From: Sphingobacteriaceae bacterium
Lineage (GTDB): Bacteria > Bacteroidota > Bacteroidia > Sphingobacteriales > Sphingobacteriaceae
Reading direction: 5' to 3'
NCBI GenBank assembly: GCA_024645045.1
Contig: JAHEGO010000069.1
Location: forward strand, 1 to 64,000
DNA length: 64,000 nt
The notes under the pieces were generated by a model. That model made no database searches, was not told the origin of the DNA, and saw only the letters and a list, made by a program, of their open reading frames with translations. Every line of letters starts with the position of its first letter. Position 1 is the first letter of the stretch. The position numbers were made by a program, and so were the translations under genes. Below, one piece after another: positions 46,297 through 55,516 of this stretch.

Positions 46297-46722
46297 ATGA
46301 ATTTAAGAGGGATTGTATCAGTAACTGGTAAGCCAGGATTATATCGTGTAATCGGTCAAAATAAAGCAGGCTTCATTTTAGAAACCATGGATGGTTTGAA
46401 AAATAAGTTAATCACCAATGCAAGTACAAAGCTTGCTACATTGGAAGATATTACTGTGTTTGGCGAAGAAGATGAAGATATCACTTTGATCAGCATTTTA
46501 GAAAAAATGAAATCAGAAGCAGCAAAAAATGCGATTCCTGATCCAAAATCTGATAATAAAATTTTGCGTAAATATTTTACGAGCATTGTGCCAAACCATG
46601 ATGTGGAAAGAGTTTACGCATCAGACATTAAAAAGATTCTTTCTTGGTATTTATTTCTTTCAACGTTGCCGTTGTTTGATGAAACAGCTCCTGCAGCAAA
46701 CGAAGAAGCTGCTGCTGAATAA
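46297..46722 (+). CDS. DUF5606-family protein
   Basis: This 141-residue cytosolic protein starts MNLRGIVSVTGKPGLYRVIGQNKAGFILETMDG, the DUF5606 signature of Bacteroidota: a small beta-barrel N-terminal part (1-60), then a helical part with DNKILRKYFTSIVPNHDVERVYASDIKKILSWY. Function is unknown; constant pairing with a cyclophilin hints at protein homeostasis. The end is Ala/Glu-rich. Confidence 0.85.
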   Translation: MNLRGIVSVTGKPGLYRVIGQNKAGFILETMDGLKNKLITNASTKLATLEDITVFGEEDEDITLISILEKMKSEAAKNAIPDPKSDNKILRKYFTSIVPNHDVERVYASDIKKILSWYLFLSTLPLFDETAPAANEEAAAE

Positions 46723-46723
46723 T

Positions 46724-46755
46724 AAAAAAGCCCAATTAATTAATTGGGCTTTTTT
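46724..46755. terminator. bidirectional intrinsic terminator
   Basis: A perfect 22-base palindrome (46729-46750, arms AGCCCAATTAA) lies between A6 and T6, between the DUF5606 gene and the convergent rlmH gene. Confidence 0.9.
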
Positions 46756-46770
46756 ATTGCTTTGATTTTT

Positions 46771-47244
46771 TTAAGAATGATGATAAGGCTCGCCCTTTAA
46801 TATGCTATACGCTCTATAAATTTGTTCAACAAAAAATAGCCTGACCATTTGATGCGAAAAAGTCATCTTCGAAAGTGAAATTTCTGCGTTTGCCCTGTTT
46901 TTTATTTTTTGATCAAAACCATAGGGCCCGCCAATTAGGAACACAACTGAAGAAACAGATTGGTTCATCCATTTATTTATTTCTTTGCTGAATTCTATAG
47001 AGGTAAATTGCTTGCCTTGTTCATCTAATAAGATGACATGATCTGTTGTGGTAATTTTTTGGAATATTAATTCTGCTTCTTTTTCTTTCTGTTGTTCTTC
47101 ACTTAAACTTTTGGTGTTTTTTAACTCTGGAATTTCTATAATTTGAAATTTACAATAATGAATCAATCGTTTGGTGTATTTTTCAATACCCTCTATCAAA
47201 TATTTATCTGTAGTTTTTCCGACCACTAAAAGTGTGATTTTCAT
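46771..47244 (-). CDS. rlmH: 23S rRNA pseudouridine(1915)-N3 methyltransferase
   Basis: This 157-residue SPOUT-class enzyme methylates Psi1915 in helix 69 of 23S rRNA. Length fits the family (155-160). The SAM-binding knot includes VVFLIGGPYGFDQ and SLSKMTFSHQMVRLFFVEQIYRAYSI, followed by GEPYHH at the end, all diagnostic. It is separated from the upstream aconitase gene by a terminator, so it has its own start. Confidence 0.97.
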   Translation of the reverse strand: MKITLLVVGKTTDKYLIEGIEKYTKRLIHYCKFQIIEIPELKNTKSLSEEQQKEKEAELIFQKITTTDHVILLDEQGKQFTSIEFSKEINKWMNQSVSSVVFLIGGPYGFDQKIKNRANAEISLSKMTFSHQMVRLFFVEQIYRAYSILKGEPYHHS

Positions 47245-47261
47245 TTTGATTTTTTTGAAAT

Positions 47262-47287
47262 AAAAAAAGGGGCGAACCCCTTTTTTA
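47262..47287 (-). terminator. intrinsic terminator of the aconitase gene
   Basis: On the minus strand, GGGG (47277-47280 complement) pairs with CCCC (47269-47272 complement) around a 4-base loop, extended by A/T pairs and followed by T7. The GC part of the stem is short. Confidence 0.75.
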
Positions 47288-47291
47288 TAAT

Positions 47292-49553
47292 TTAGTTAAC
47301 GCTAGCTCGTATAATGTTTAGTGCACCTCCAGCCTTAAACCATTCTATTTGTTGTTGGTTGTAAGTATGGTTTACAGAGATAGTTTCTTTGCTACCGTCT
47401 GCATGGTTTAAACAGATTTCTAATGCTTTCCCTGGAGCAAATTCATTTAACCCGTTGATATCGATTGTGTCGTCTTCAAGGATTTTATCATAGTCAGCAG
47501 TATTTGCAAAAGTCAATGCAAGCATGCCTTGTTTTTTCAAATTTGTTTCATGAATTCTTGCAAATGATTTTACTAAAATTGCACGAACACCTAAATGACG
47601 GGGTTCCATTGCTGCATGCTCTCTTGAAGATCCTTCACCATAATTTTCATCACCAACTACAATTGAACCTATTCCAGCTGCTTTGTATGCTCTTTGTGTA
47701 GCAGGTACAGCGCCATATTCACCAGTTAATTGATTTTTTACCGTGTCAGCTTTTTCATTGAAAAAGTTAATTGCACCAATAAGCATGTTGTTAGAAATAT
47801 TATCTAAATGACCGCGGAATTTCAACCATGGTCCAGCCATAGAAATATGGTCTGTTGTACATTTGCCTTTTGCTTTGATTAATAATTTTAAGCCTTTGAT
47901 GTCTTGTTTTTCCCATGCTGCAAATGGTGCCAATAATTGTAATCTTGAAGAGTTTTCTGCTACAATTACATTTACTTTACTTCCATCAGCTGCTGGTGCT
48001 TGATATCCTGCATCTTCTACTGCAAAGCCTTTTATTGGCAATTCAATCCCTTTAGGTTCATCTAGTTTTACTTGATCGCCATTCGCGTTTGTTAAAGTAT
48101 CTGTTATAGGATTGAAAGTTAAGTCACCTGCAATTGCTAATGCAGTTACAATTTCTGGAGAAGCTACAAATGCAAAAGTGTTTGGATTTCCATCCGCACG
48201 TTTTGCAAAATTTCTATTGAAAGAAGTAATGATTGAATTTTTCTCTTGTTTTTCTGCGCCATGTCTTGCCCATTGTCCAATACAAGGACCACATGCATTT
48301 GCTAATACTACACCGCCCATTGCTGCGAAAGTTGATAAGTAGCCATCTCTGTCAACTGTGTATCGAACTTGCTCTGATCCTGGCGTAATAGTGTATTCCG
48401 CTTTAGCTTGTAATTTTTTATCAACTGCTTGTTGGGCGATAGATGCTGCACGAGAGATATCTTCATATGAAGAGTTTGTACAAGAACCAATTAAACCAAC
48501 TTCTAATTTTGCAGGCCAGTTATTTTCTTTAACAGCAGCTGCAAATTTTGAAAGTGGCCAAGCCAAATCCGGTGTAAATGGTCCATTGATGTGTGGCTCT
48601 AAAGTTGATAAATCAATTTCAATTAATTCATCAAAATATTTTTCAGGACTTGCGTATACTTCAGCGTCACCAGTTAAATGGTGTGCAACCTTATCTGCTA
48701 AATCTGCAACGTCTGCTCTTTCAGTTCCTCTTAAATAAGCAGCCATTTTTTCATCGTATCCAAAAATTGAAGTTGTTGCGCCAATTTCAGCACCCATATT
48801 GCAAATGGTTCCTTTGCCAGTACATGATAAAGATTGAGCGCCTTCGCCAAAATATTCTACAATTGCACCGGTACCACCTTTTACAGTTAAAATTCCAGCA
48901 ACTTTAAGTATAACATCTTTTGCTGAAGTCCAACCCGAAAGTTTGCCAGTTAATTTAATGCCGATTAATTTTGGAAATTTTAACTCCCAAGGTAATCCTG
49001 CCATCACATCACATGCATCTGCACCACCAACACCAATCGCTATCATACCTAATCCACCTGCATTTACAGTGTGAGAATCAGTACCAATCATCATTCCACC
49101 TGGGAATGCATAATTTTCTAATACAACTTGATGAATAATTCCAGCACCTGGTTTCCAAAAACCAATTCCATATTTATTAGATACTGAAGCTAAGAAATCA
49201 TATACTTCTTTATTTTGTGTGTTAGCAGTTGCTAAGTCTGTTGAAGCGCCATCTTTCGCTTGAATCAAATGGTCGCAATGCGCAGTTGAAGGCACAGCAA
49301 CTTTTGGTCTGCCAGCTTGCATGAATTGTAACAATGCCATTTGAGCTGTTGCGTCTTGCATGGCAACTCTATCTGGAGCAAAATCAACATAAGACTTTCC
49401 TCTGCTATATGCTTCACTTGCAGACTCCCACAAATGGGCGTATAATATTTTTTCAGTTAAGGTTAATGGTTTATTTACAATTTTACGAGCTGCGTTAACT
49501 TTCGCATCTAGGTTTGCATAAACCTTTTCAATCATTTCTATATCAAATGCCAT
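47292..49553 (-). CDS. aconitate hydratase
   Basis: This 753-residue TCA-cycle enzyme isomerises citrate and isocitrate using a [4Fe-4S] cluster. The cluster ligands are Cys358 ([10 protein letters not shown]) and Cys421/Cys424 ([10 protein letters not shown]). The length and the C-terminal swivel domain ([33 protein letters not shown]) are of the mitochondrial aconitase type rather than E. coli AcnB. Substrate-site segments [12 protein letters not shown] and DHISMAGPW are intact. It has its own terminator. Confidence 0.95.
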   Translation of the reverse strand: MAFDIEMIEKVYANLDAKVNAARKIVNKPLTLTEKILYAHLWESASEAYSRGKSYVDFAPDRVAMQDATAQMALLQFMQAGRPKVAVPSTAHCDHLIQAKDGASTDLATANTQNKEVYDFLASVSNKYGIGFWKPGAGIIHQVVLENYAFPGGMMIGTDSHTVNAGGLGMIAIGVGGADACDVMAGLPWELKFPKLIGIKLTGKLSGWTSAKDVILKVAGILTVKGGTGAIVEYFGEGAQSLSCTGKGTICNMGAEIGATTSIFGYDEKMAAYLRGTERADVADLADKVAHHLTGDAEVYASPEKYFDELIEIDLSTLEPHINGPFTPDLAWPLSKFAAAVKENNWPAKLEVGLIGSCTNSSYEDISRAASIAQQAVDKKLQAKAEYTITPGSEQVRYTVDRDGYLSTFAAMGGVVLANACGPCIGQWARHGAEKQEKNSIITSFNRNFAKRADGNPNTFAFVASPEIVTALAIAGDLTFNPITDTLTNANGDQVKLDEPKGIELPIKGFAVEDAGYQAPAADGSKVNVIVAENSSRLQLLAPFAAWEKQDIKGLKLLIKAKGKCTTDHISMAGPWLKFRGHLDNISNNMLIGAINFFNEKADTVKNQLTGEYGAVPATQRAYKAAGIGSIVVGDENYGEGSSREHAAMEPRHLGVRAILVKSFARIHETNLKKQGMLALTFANTADYDKILEDDTIDINGLNEFAPGKALEICLNHADGSKETISVNHTYNQQQIEWFKAGGALNIIRASVN

Positions 49554-49620
49554 AATAATTTATTTTCTACCGCGAATTTAGGATAAATTATTATTTTATT
49601 TTGATCAATTTTTCAATTGT

Positions 49621-50232
49621 TTAGTCGATTGAATGAAAGCTGTAGCCTTGCTTTAATAGGGTAGAAATTACCTTCGGAAGTGCATCTTTTAAATTTGGAA
49701 ACGCTTTTAAGCTGTCATGAAAAACGATTATAGATCCATCATTGGTGTTTTGCACGACATTTTGATAGCATTTTTCTGCATCTATTTTTGTGTCGAAATC
49801 GCCGCTGAGTACATCATACATGATAATTTTAAAGCGACTTTGTAAGGTTTTAATTTGACTTCTTTTAATTCTACCGTATGGAGGTCTAAATAGCTGACTT
49901 TTAAAAAGTGATTCACACAAAATTGCATTGTCTGAATATTCAGAATTACTTGTTTTCCAGCCATTTAAATGATTGAAAGTGTGGTTGCCAATACTATGTC
50001 CAGCGTCAATAACCTGTTGAAATACCTTTGGGTGTTTTCTAACATTGTCTCCAATGCAAAAAAATGTTGCCTTGATTTGAAATTCTTCTAAAACACTTAA
50101 TACATAAGGTGTTACCTCTGGAATGGGACCATCATCAAAAGTTAAATACACCTTCTTTTTATGGTCTCGAAAATCCCAAGTTAATGAAGGATAAAGCGCT
50201 TTTAGTAGCCTGGGCGTTTTACTTAGATACAT
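49621..50232 (-). CDS. polysaccharide deacetylase (NodB-like, CE4) family protein
   Basis: This 203-residue NodB-homology protein acts on N-acetylated or O-acetylated sugars. Motif 1 TFDDGP gives Asp33 and Asp34, motif 2 GNHTFNH gives His84 and His88 as metal ligands, motif 3 is FRPPYGRI, then YDVLSGDFD and the C-terminal IIVFHDSLKA with the catalytic His. No clear signal peptide is visible; a weak hydrophobic stretch (about 8-20) may anchor it. Substrate is not readable. It is upstream of aconitase on the same strand by 67 bases. Confidence 0.92.
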   Translation of the reverse strand: MYLSKTPRLLKALYPSLTWDFRDHKKKVYLTFDDGPIPEVTPYVLSVLEEFQIKATFFCIGDNVRKHPKVFQQVIDAGHSIGNHTFNHLNGWKTSNSEYSDNAILCESLFKSQLFRPPYGRIKRSQIKTLQSRFKIIMYDVLSGDFDTKIDAEKCYQNVVQNTNDGSIIVFHDSLKAFPNLKDALPKVISTLLKQGYSFHSID

Positions 50233-50331
50233 CGAGTAAGAAAAATGTTACGGTAAATAACTAATTTAATAAGGATTTGGAGCTAAATTACTATATTTTT
50301 ACAGCTCTAAATAGAATTTTGCGTCTGAAAG

Positions 50332-51663
50332 ATGAAAAAAATAAAATTAGCCTTCATTATCGTTGTTGTATTAAGTTTACAACAATTCCAATTAAAAGCA
50401 CAAGCACCTACTTGGTCTCTTGAAAATTGCATTAGTTACGCACTTGAAAATAATTTGACCATTAAGCAGTATAAATTAAATGTTGATTTAGCTAAAATAG
50501 ATCAGGAGCAAAGTAAGTATGCACTTTTGCCGTCTATTAATGCCAATGCATCTAATTCTAAAAACTATGGATTGTCTGTCAATCCAGTAACTAGTGCATC
50601 TAGTTATAGTAGTTATAATTCATTCTCTACAGGTATAAATTCACAAGTTACTATTTTAGGTGGCGGTCAAAAGATAAACAATTACAAAGCGCAAACTTTC
50701 GATTTAGCTGCAGAGCAAGCAAGTTTTGAGAAAGTAAAAAACGACATCACTTTAATGGTAATTAATTATTACCTCAATGTATTGTATAATCAAGATTTAG
50801 TAGCAGTTTCGCAAGAGCAACTAAAAATAAGCACTCAACAATTTGAGCGTGCTAATAAAAATTTCGAAGTCGGAAATATTACACAAGGAGATTTATTAGA
50901 AAGTAAAGCTCAATTGGCTAGAGATCAATTGAATTTAACTAACAGTGAAAACCAGTTATCTATTGCTAAATTAAATTTATTACAATTACTAGACAGAGAC
51001 CCTGCCGAACAATTACAAATTCAAAAGCCTGCCAATATTTTACCAAATTTAAATAGTGGAGTGCAGTATCAGTTTGCTGATATATACCAAACTGCCGAGG
51101 CCCGCTTACCAGATGTTAAATTATATGATTTTAAATACCAATCTGCGGCAAAGTCTGTATCGATAAGTAAAGCAGCACTATTTCCAACTTTAGGTTTTGG
51201 AATGGGGTTGAATTCAAATTATGTTTCATTGGCGAGAGAAACTTTTAAGGGGCAATTACAAGATAACTTTGGACAGTATTGGGGATTTAGTTTAAACGTT
51301 CCAATTTTCAATAGTAGAAATGCTAATTCAAACATCAAACGCGCTAAAATTAATTTAGCCAATGCAACGATCAATACACAAACAGCAAGGTTAAATTTAA
51401 GTAAGTCTATTGCACAAGCGTTGAACGATTTAAAAGCCGCAGAAAAAAAATACGAGTCAACTGTTAAAAGTAATGCAGCATTAAAAGAGTCTTTTAAATA
51501 TAACCAACAAAAGTTTGATGTCGGTTTAATTAACGCAGTAGATTTTATTATTTCAAAAAATAATTTATCAAAGTCTGAAGCTGAACGTGTACAGGCATTA
51601 TACGAATTAATATTAAGACAAAAATTAGTAGATTTTTACTTAGGAAACCCATTGACATTTTAA
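50332..51663 (+). CDS. TolC-family outer-membrane efflux protein
   Basis: This 443-residue protein has a signal peptide (1-24, ending LKAQ) and the internal duplication of TolC: long helical hairpins rich in Ala, Gln and Asn (about 40-220 and 260-430) separated by strands, with LENCISYALENNLTIKQ and NITQGDLLESKAQLARDQLNLTNSENQL. It forms the outer-membrane channel for an efflux or type I secretion system. The membrane-fusion gene follows after 12 bases. Confidence 0.92.
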   Translation: MKKIKLAFIIVVVLSLQQFQLKAQAPTWSLENCISYALENNLTIKQYKLNVDLAKIDQEQSKYALLPSINANASNSKNYGLSVNPVTSASSYSSYNSFSTGINSQVTILGGGQKINNYKAQTFDLAAEQASFEKVKNDITLMVINYYLNVLYNQDLVAVSQEQLKISTQQFERANKNFEVGNITQGDLLESKAQLARDQLNLTNSENQLSIAKLNLLQLLDRDPAEQLQIQKPANILPNLNSGVQYQFADIYQTAEARLPDVKLYDFKYQSAAKSVSISKAALFPTLGFGMGLNSNYVSLARETFKGQLQDNFGQYWGFSLNVPIFNSRNANSNIKRAKINLANATINTQTARLNLSKSIAQALNDLKAAEKKYESTVKSNAALKESFKYNQQKFDVGLINAVDFIISKNNLSKSEAERVQALYELILRQKLVDFYLGNPLTF

Positions 51664-51675
51664 TTTACATATACC

Positions 51676-52968
51676 ATGTTGAACAAAAAGAATAATTTAA
51701 TAAAATATTTAATCATTGCTGTAGTGGTGTTAATTGCGTTTGCAATAACAGGGAAAAAAATGGGTTGGATTGGTGGAGTTGCTAATCAAAAAGTGGCTGT
51801 TGAAAAAGTAGAACAGCGAACAATTGTGGAAACGGTTTCTGCTAGTGGTAAAATACAACCAGAAGTGGAAGTTAAAATTTCATCTGATGTGTCGGGAGAA
51901 ATAGTTTCTTTAATGGTGAAAGAGGGACAAAAAGTTAAGCGAGGGCAGTTGCTTTGTAAAATTAGACCTGACATCTATGAGTCTTATTTAGATAGAGCTT
52001 CAGCGGCTTTGAATACCTCTAAAGCAAATTTGGCAAATGCAGAAGCTAGGTTTATTCAAACAGAGCAGGCGTATGAAAGAAATTTAAAATTAATTAAAGA
52101 TAAAATTATTTCGGATGCAGATTTCGAAGTGATTAAAAGCAATTATCTTTCTTCAAAGGCAGATGTGCAAGCAGCAAAATATAATGTAAAAAGTGCAGAG
52201 GCTTCGGTAAAAGAGGCAAAAGATAATTTGTTTAAAACAACAGTATTTTCTCCAGTTGATGGAACAGTTTCGAAATTAAATGTTGAATTAGGAGAGCGTG
52301 TTTTGGGTACTTCTCAAATGACAGGAACTGAAATTATGCGAATTGCGAACTTGAATTCAATGGAAGTTAGTATTGATGTGAATGAGAATGATATAAACAG
52401 ATTATCAATTGGAGATACTGCAATTGTTGAGGTTGACGCATTCTTAGATAAAAAATTCAAAGGCATTGTAACCGAAATTGCAAACTCTGCAAGTGTTGTT
52501 GGCACCAGTGCAGATCAGGTGACAAACTTTCCTGTAAAAATAAGGGTGTTGCCAGAGTCATACGCTAGTTTAAGCAGTAAGGATAAAAGCTTGCCATCAC
52601 CTTTCCGACCAGGTTTGTCTGCAACTGTTGAAATACAAACAGAAAAAACGAGCAATATTTTAACGATACCTATACAATCTGTAACTACAAGAGAAGATTC
52701 AACAGACAATTCAACGATTGCAGATTCTAAAGCACCAGCATTGGGTATCAAAGAATTTGTTTTTGTAGTTGAAGGTAATAAAGTAAAGAAAATTGCAGTG
52801 AAAACTGGCATACAAGATGACATGTATATTGAGATTAAAAGTGGTTTAAAAGCAGGTCAAGAAATTGTAGTAGCGCCTTATCTAGCAATTTCCAAATTGT
52901 TGAAAGACGGCATGCAAATTGAAAAAGTGAGCAAAGAAGATTTGTATACCGCTGAAGATAAGAAGTAG
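51676..52968 (+). CDS. periplasmic adaptor (membrane-fusion, HlyD/MacA type) subunit
   Basis: This 430-residue protein has one N-terminal membrane anchor (about 10-26). The lipoyl-like halves are SGKIQPEVEVKISSDVSGEIVSLMVKEGQKVKRGQLL and VFSPVDGTVSKLNVELGERVLG, separated by an alpha-hairpin (about 110-185), then beta-barrel and membrane-proximal domains. It would link TolC to an inner-membrane pump. No ABC (MacB) or RND pump gene follows in this window; the next gene is gpsA. Confidence 0.92.
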   Translation: MLNKKNNLIKYLIIAVVVLIAFAITGKKMGWIGGVANQKVAVEKVEQRTIVETVSASGKIQPEVEVKISSDVSGEIVSLMVKEGQKVKRGQLLCKIRPDIYESYLDRASAALNTSKANLANAEARFIQTEQAYERNLKLIKDKIISDADFEVIKSNYLSSKADVQAAKYNVKSAEASVKEAKDNLFKTTVFSPVDGTVSKLNVELGERVLGTSQMTGTEIMRIANLNSMEVSIDVNENDINRLSIGDTAIVEVDAFLDKKFKGIVTEIANSASVVGTSADQVTNFPVKIRVLPESYASLSSKDKSLPSPFRPGLSATVEIQTEKTSNILTIPIQSVTTREDSTDNSTIADSKAPALGIKEFVFVVEGNKVKKIAVKTGIQDDMYIEIKSGLKAGQEIVVAPYLAISKLLKDGMQIEKVSKEDLYTAEDKK

Positions 52969-52974
52969 TTTTTT

Positions 52975-53006
52975 CTTGCCTATCTGTTTCAATTTTGGTA
53001 TTTTCG
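52975..53006 (+). promoter_or_regulatory. possible promoter of gpsA
   Basis: CTTG (52975-52978), a 20-bp spacer and TATTTTCG (52999-53006), a TAnnTTTC variant, 15 bases before the gpsA ATG at 53022. Confidence 0.4.
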
Positions 53007-53021
53007 TTTTATAATTCGAAA

Positions 53022-54029
53022 ATGAAGCAAATAACAAAAGATTCTAAGATCGCCGTAATTGGAGGGGGGAGTTGGGCAACCGCACTGGTTAAAATACTGT
53101 GCGATAACCAAGCAGATGTATTATGGTGGATGCGAAACGAAGAAGCTGTTGCACATATTCGTCAATTTAACCGTAACCCACATTACCTTTCTTCTGCTGA
53201 AATTAATATTAAAGAAGACAAAGTAAGCACCAATTTAAAAGCAACTATTGATGCGGCTGATGTAATTATAGTAGCTGTACCTGCAGCTTTTTTGCATTCG
53301 AGTTTAGCCACTTTAACACCTCAAGATTTCGAAGGAAAATTTGTTTGTAGTGCAATAAAAGGAATTGTCCCTGAGTTCAATTTAATCATAGGCGAGTATT
53401 TTAATTCTTATTTTAAACTACCACTGGAAAATGTCTTAGTAATAAGCGGACCTTGCCATGCAGAGGAAGTAGCCTTAGAAAAATTATCATATTTAACTAT
53501 TTCTTGTTTACAACAAGCGCATGCAATTGCTTTTACATGCTTGCTAAATAATCGTTATATCAGAACAGTAACAAGTGATGATATTTATGGTACAGAATAT
53601 GGCGCTGTTTTGAAAAATATTTATGCAATAGCAGCAGGTATATTTCATGGATTGGGATATGGAGATAATTTTCAGTCTGTATTAATTTCTAATGCCATAA
53701 GAGAAATGGAGCGCTTTTTAGCTGCGGTTCATCCCATCAATAGAGACATCAAAGAATCTGCTTATTTAGGTGATTTGCTGGTAACAGCATATTCACAGTT
53801 TTCAAGGAATCGAACATTTGGGAATATGATTGGTAAAGGGTATTCTGTAAAATCTGCTCAATTTGAGATGGGAATGGTTGCTGAGGGATATTATGCAGTT
53901 AAGTGTATCCACGAAATCAATAGAAACTATAAAGTAGAAATACCTATCTGTAGGGCTGTTTTTGCGGTACTTTATGAGCAAATATCTCCACTTATCGAAA
54001 TGAAATTACTAACTGAAAAACTAGATTAG
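53022..54029 (+). CDS. gpsA: NAD(P)H-dependent glycerol-3-phosphate dehydrogenase
   Basis: This 335-residue cytosolic enzyme makes glycerol 3-phosphate for phospholipids. The start at 53022 (MKQITKDSKIAVIGGGSWAT) is preferred because an upstream in-frame start would place the reading frame inside the promoter. The Rossmann motif is VIGGGSWATAL; family segments VPAAFLHSSL, SGPCHAEEVALEKLSYLTI, the catalytic-Lys segment TEYGAVLKNIYAIAAGI and TAYSQFSRNRTFG are present. Confidence 0.95.
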   Translation: MKQITKDSKIAVIGGGSWATALVKILCDNQADVLWWMRNEEAVAHIRQFNRNPHYLSSAEINIKEDKVSTNLKATIDAADVIIVAVPAAFLHSSLATLTPQDFEGKFVCSAIKGIVPEFNLIIGEYFNSYFKLPLENVLVISGPCHAEEVALEKLSYLTISCLQQAHAIAFTCLLNNRYIRTVTSDDIYGTEYGAVLKNIYAIAAGIFHGLGYGDNFQSVLISNAIREMERFLAAVHPINRDIKESAYLGDLLVTAYSQFSRNRTFGNMIGKGYSVKSAQFEMGMVAEGYYAVKCIHEINRNYKVEIPICRAVFAVLYEQISPLIEMKLLTEKLD

Positions 54030-54183
54030 TACCTGTTTTCATTTTTTTAGTCAATTACCTCATAATCAATTATTTACTTTTAGCGATTATCTAATTAATC
54101 CTTTCTTGTTAGCTGGTTGATAATTTTAAGTTAAATCATGCTTTTGCACCTTTATTTAACGATGCATAATGTATATTTATACG

Positions 54184-54191
54184 TACATTTG
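54184..54191 (+). promoter_or_regulatory. -7-like box before the EEP hydrolase gene
   Basis: TACATTTG is a perfect -7 box 22 bases before the ATG at 54214, in an otherwise AT-rich 184-base gap. No good -33 element is found at the expected distance; an imperfect inverted repeat TGTATA...TACGTACA (54170-54187) overlaps it. Confidence 0.35.
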
Positions 54192-54213
54192 CAGGCTAAT
54201 AAATAGGCAAAAA

Positions 54214-55515
54214 ATGAGTAGAAATCAATTACATATAAAGCTAGCGTTAACAGCCTTTTTTTGTGCTTTTACAATTTTTAATTCTTTCGCACAAGACACT
54301 ATTAGGGTGATGCAATATAATCTATTGCGTTATGGAGAATCAAATCAACCACCTAGCACAAAGAATCCATTATTGTCTACTATTATTAATTATGTAAAGC
54401 CAGATATTTTCGGGTGTAATGAAATATCTGCAACGGCTGACTATGCTCAAAATATATTAACTGGTGCGTTAAATATTAATGGAGAAACAAAATGGAAGCG
54501 AGGCAAACTTTCTAAAGCCGGAGCAGATGCTTCTTTGACAAATACGCTTTTTTACAATTCAAATAAATTTGAATTATTATCACAAGACACTGTTTCAAAA
54601 GTGCAACGTGAAATTACAGCATTCAATTTATTTTATAAAGATTCTAATTTAGTAAAAACCAAAGACACTATTTTTTTTACGGTTATTGTATTGCATTTAA
54701 AAGCAAGCAGTGGATCTGCTGAAGCGGCAACTCGTGCAGCTGAAACCCAACAAGTTTCTAGGTATATGAAATCTTTTACAAAACCTAGAAATGTAATTAT
54801 TATGGGTGATTATAATATTTACACACATACAGAATTAGCTTATCAAAATTTGGTAGCTGACACCAATTTAATGGGAAGGTTTTATGATCCATTAAATAAA
54901 CCTGGAGCATGGAATAACAATGCAAATTTTTCGGCTATACATACTCAGTCAACTCATAGCGCAACTGGAGGAAGTTTTTCTGGGGGAGGGATGGATGATC
55001 GTTTTGACATGATGTTGGCTACAAAATCAGTTATAGCCGATTCTTTAAAAGTTAGAATTTTACCAAGTACTTATATTCCGATTGGGAATGATGGGTTGCA
55101 TTTTAATTTAGCATTAACAGATTTACCAGCTAATACATCTGTGCCTGCAAATGTTTTAGGTTCACTTTATAATATGTCGGATCATTTACCGATTCGCGCA
55201 GATTTTGTTTTCACCCCAACTAAGCCTGCAGCACAAGGTATATCGCAAGCAGCAGCTTTGCTTTCGCAGCAAATACAAGTTGTAAATCCAATTAACAACA
55301 AGTTAGAAATTCATTTTAGTGCAAACTTATTGAATCAAGAGTTTAATTTGAAAATGTATAATTGTGCAGGTAAATTAGTTGCCAGTCAAAAAATAATTAC
55401 AGTCAATTCCGATATTCAAATTATGCAAAATACAGAATTAGAAAAAGGCATATATTTATTAAGATTTGAAAATAAAAATGGATTGTCTGTAATAAAAAAA
55501 GTAGCGAAGTATTAA
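54214..55515 (+). CDS. T9SS-sorted endonuclease/exonuclease/phosphatase-fold hydrolase
   Basis: This 433-residue exported protein has a signal peptide (1-27, FNSFAQ). The EEP domain (about 28-345) shows the catalytic set: MQYN (Asn36), NEI (Glu70), LHLKAS, GDYNI (Asp199, Asn201), and SDHLPIRAD (Asp323, His324). The C-terminal 80 residues are a type A T9SS sorting domain (NKLEIHFSAN to GIYLLRFENKNGLSVIKKVAKY). It is thus secreted or surface-attached and cleaves a phosphodiester: DNA, RNA, lipid headgroup or nucleotide; which is not decidable. The start at 54214 (MSRNQLH) puts a proper signal peptide first. The next gene follows after 1 base. Confidence 0.88.
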   Translation: MSRNQLHIKLALTAFFCAFTIFNSFAQDTIRVMQYNLLRYGESNQPPSTKNPLLSTIINYVKPDIFGCNEISATADYAQNILTGALNINGETKWKRGKLSKAGADASLTNTLFYNSNKFELLSQDTVSKVQREITAFNLFYKDSNLVKTKDTIFFTVIVLHLKASSGSAEAATRAAETQQVSRYMKSFTKPRNVIIMGDYNIYTHTELAYQNLVADTNLMGRFYDPLNKPGAWNNNANFSAIHTQSTHSATGGSFSGGGMDDRFDMMLATKSVIADSLKVRILPSTYIPIGNDGLHFNLALTDLPANTSVPANVLGSLYNMSDHLPIRADFVFTPTKPAAQGISQAAALLSQQIQVVNPINNKLEIHFSANLLNQEFNLKMYNCAGKLVASQKIITVNSDIQIMQNTELEKGIYLLRFENKNGLSVIKKVAKY

Positions 55516-55516
55516 G

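Noticed and set aside
48358..48738. Open frame of 126 codons on the plus strand inside the aconitase gene
   Set aside because: Antisense to conserved aconitase sequence around the Fe-S cluster; no coding signature.
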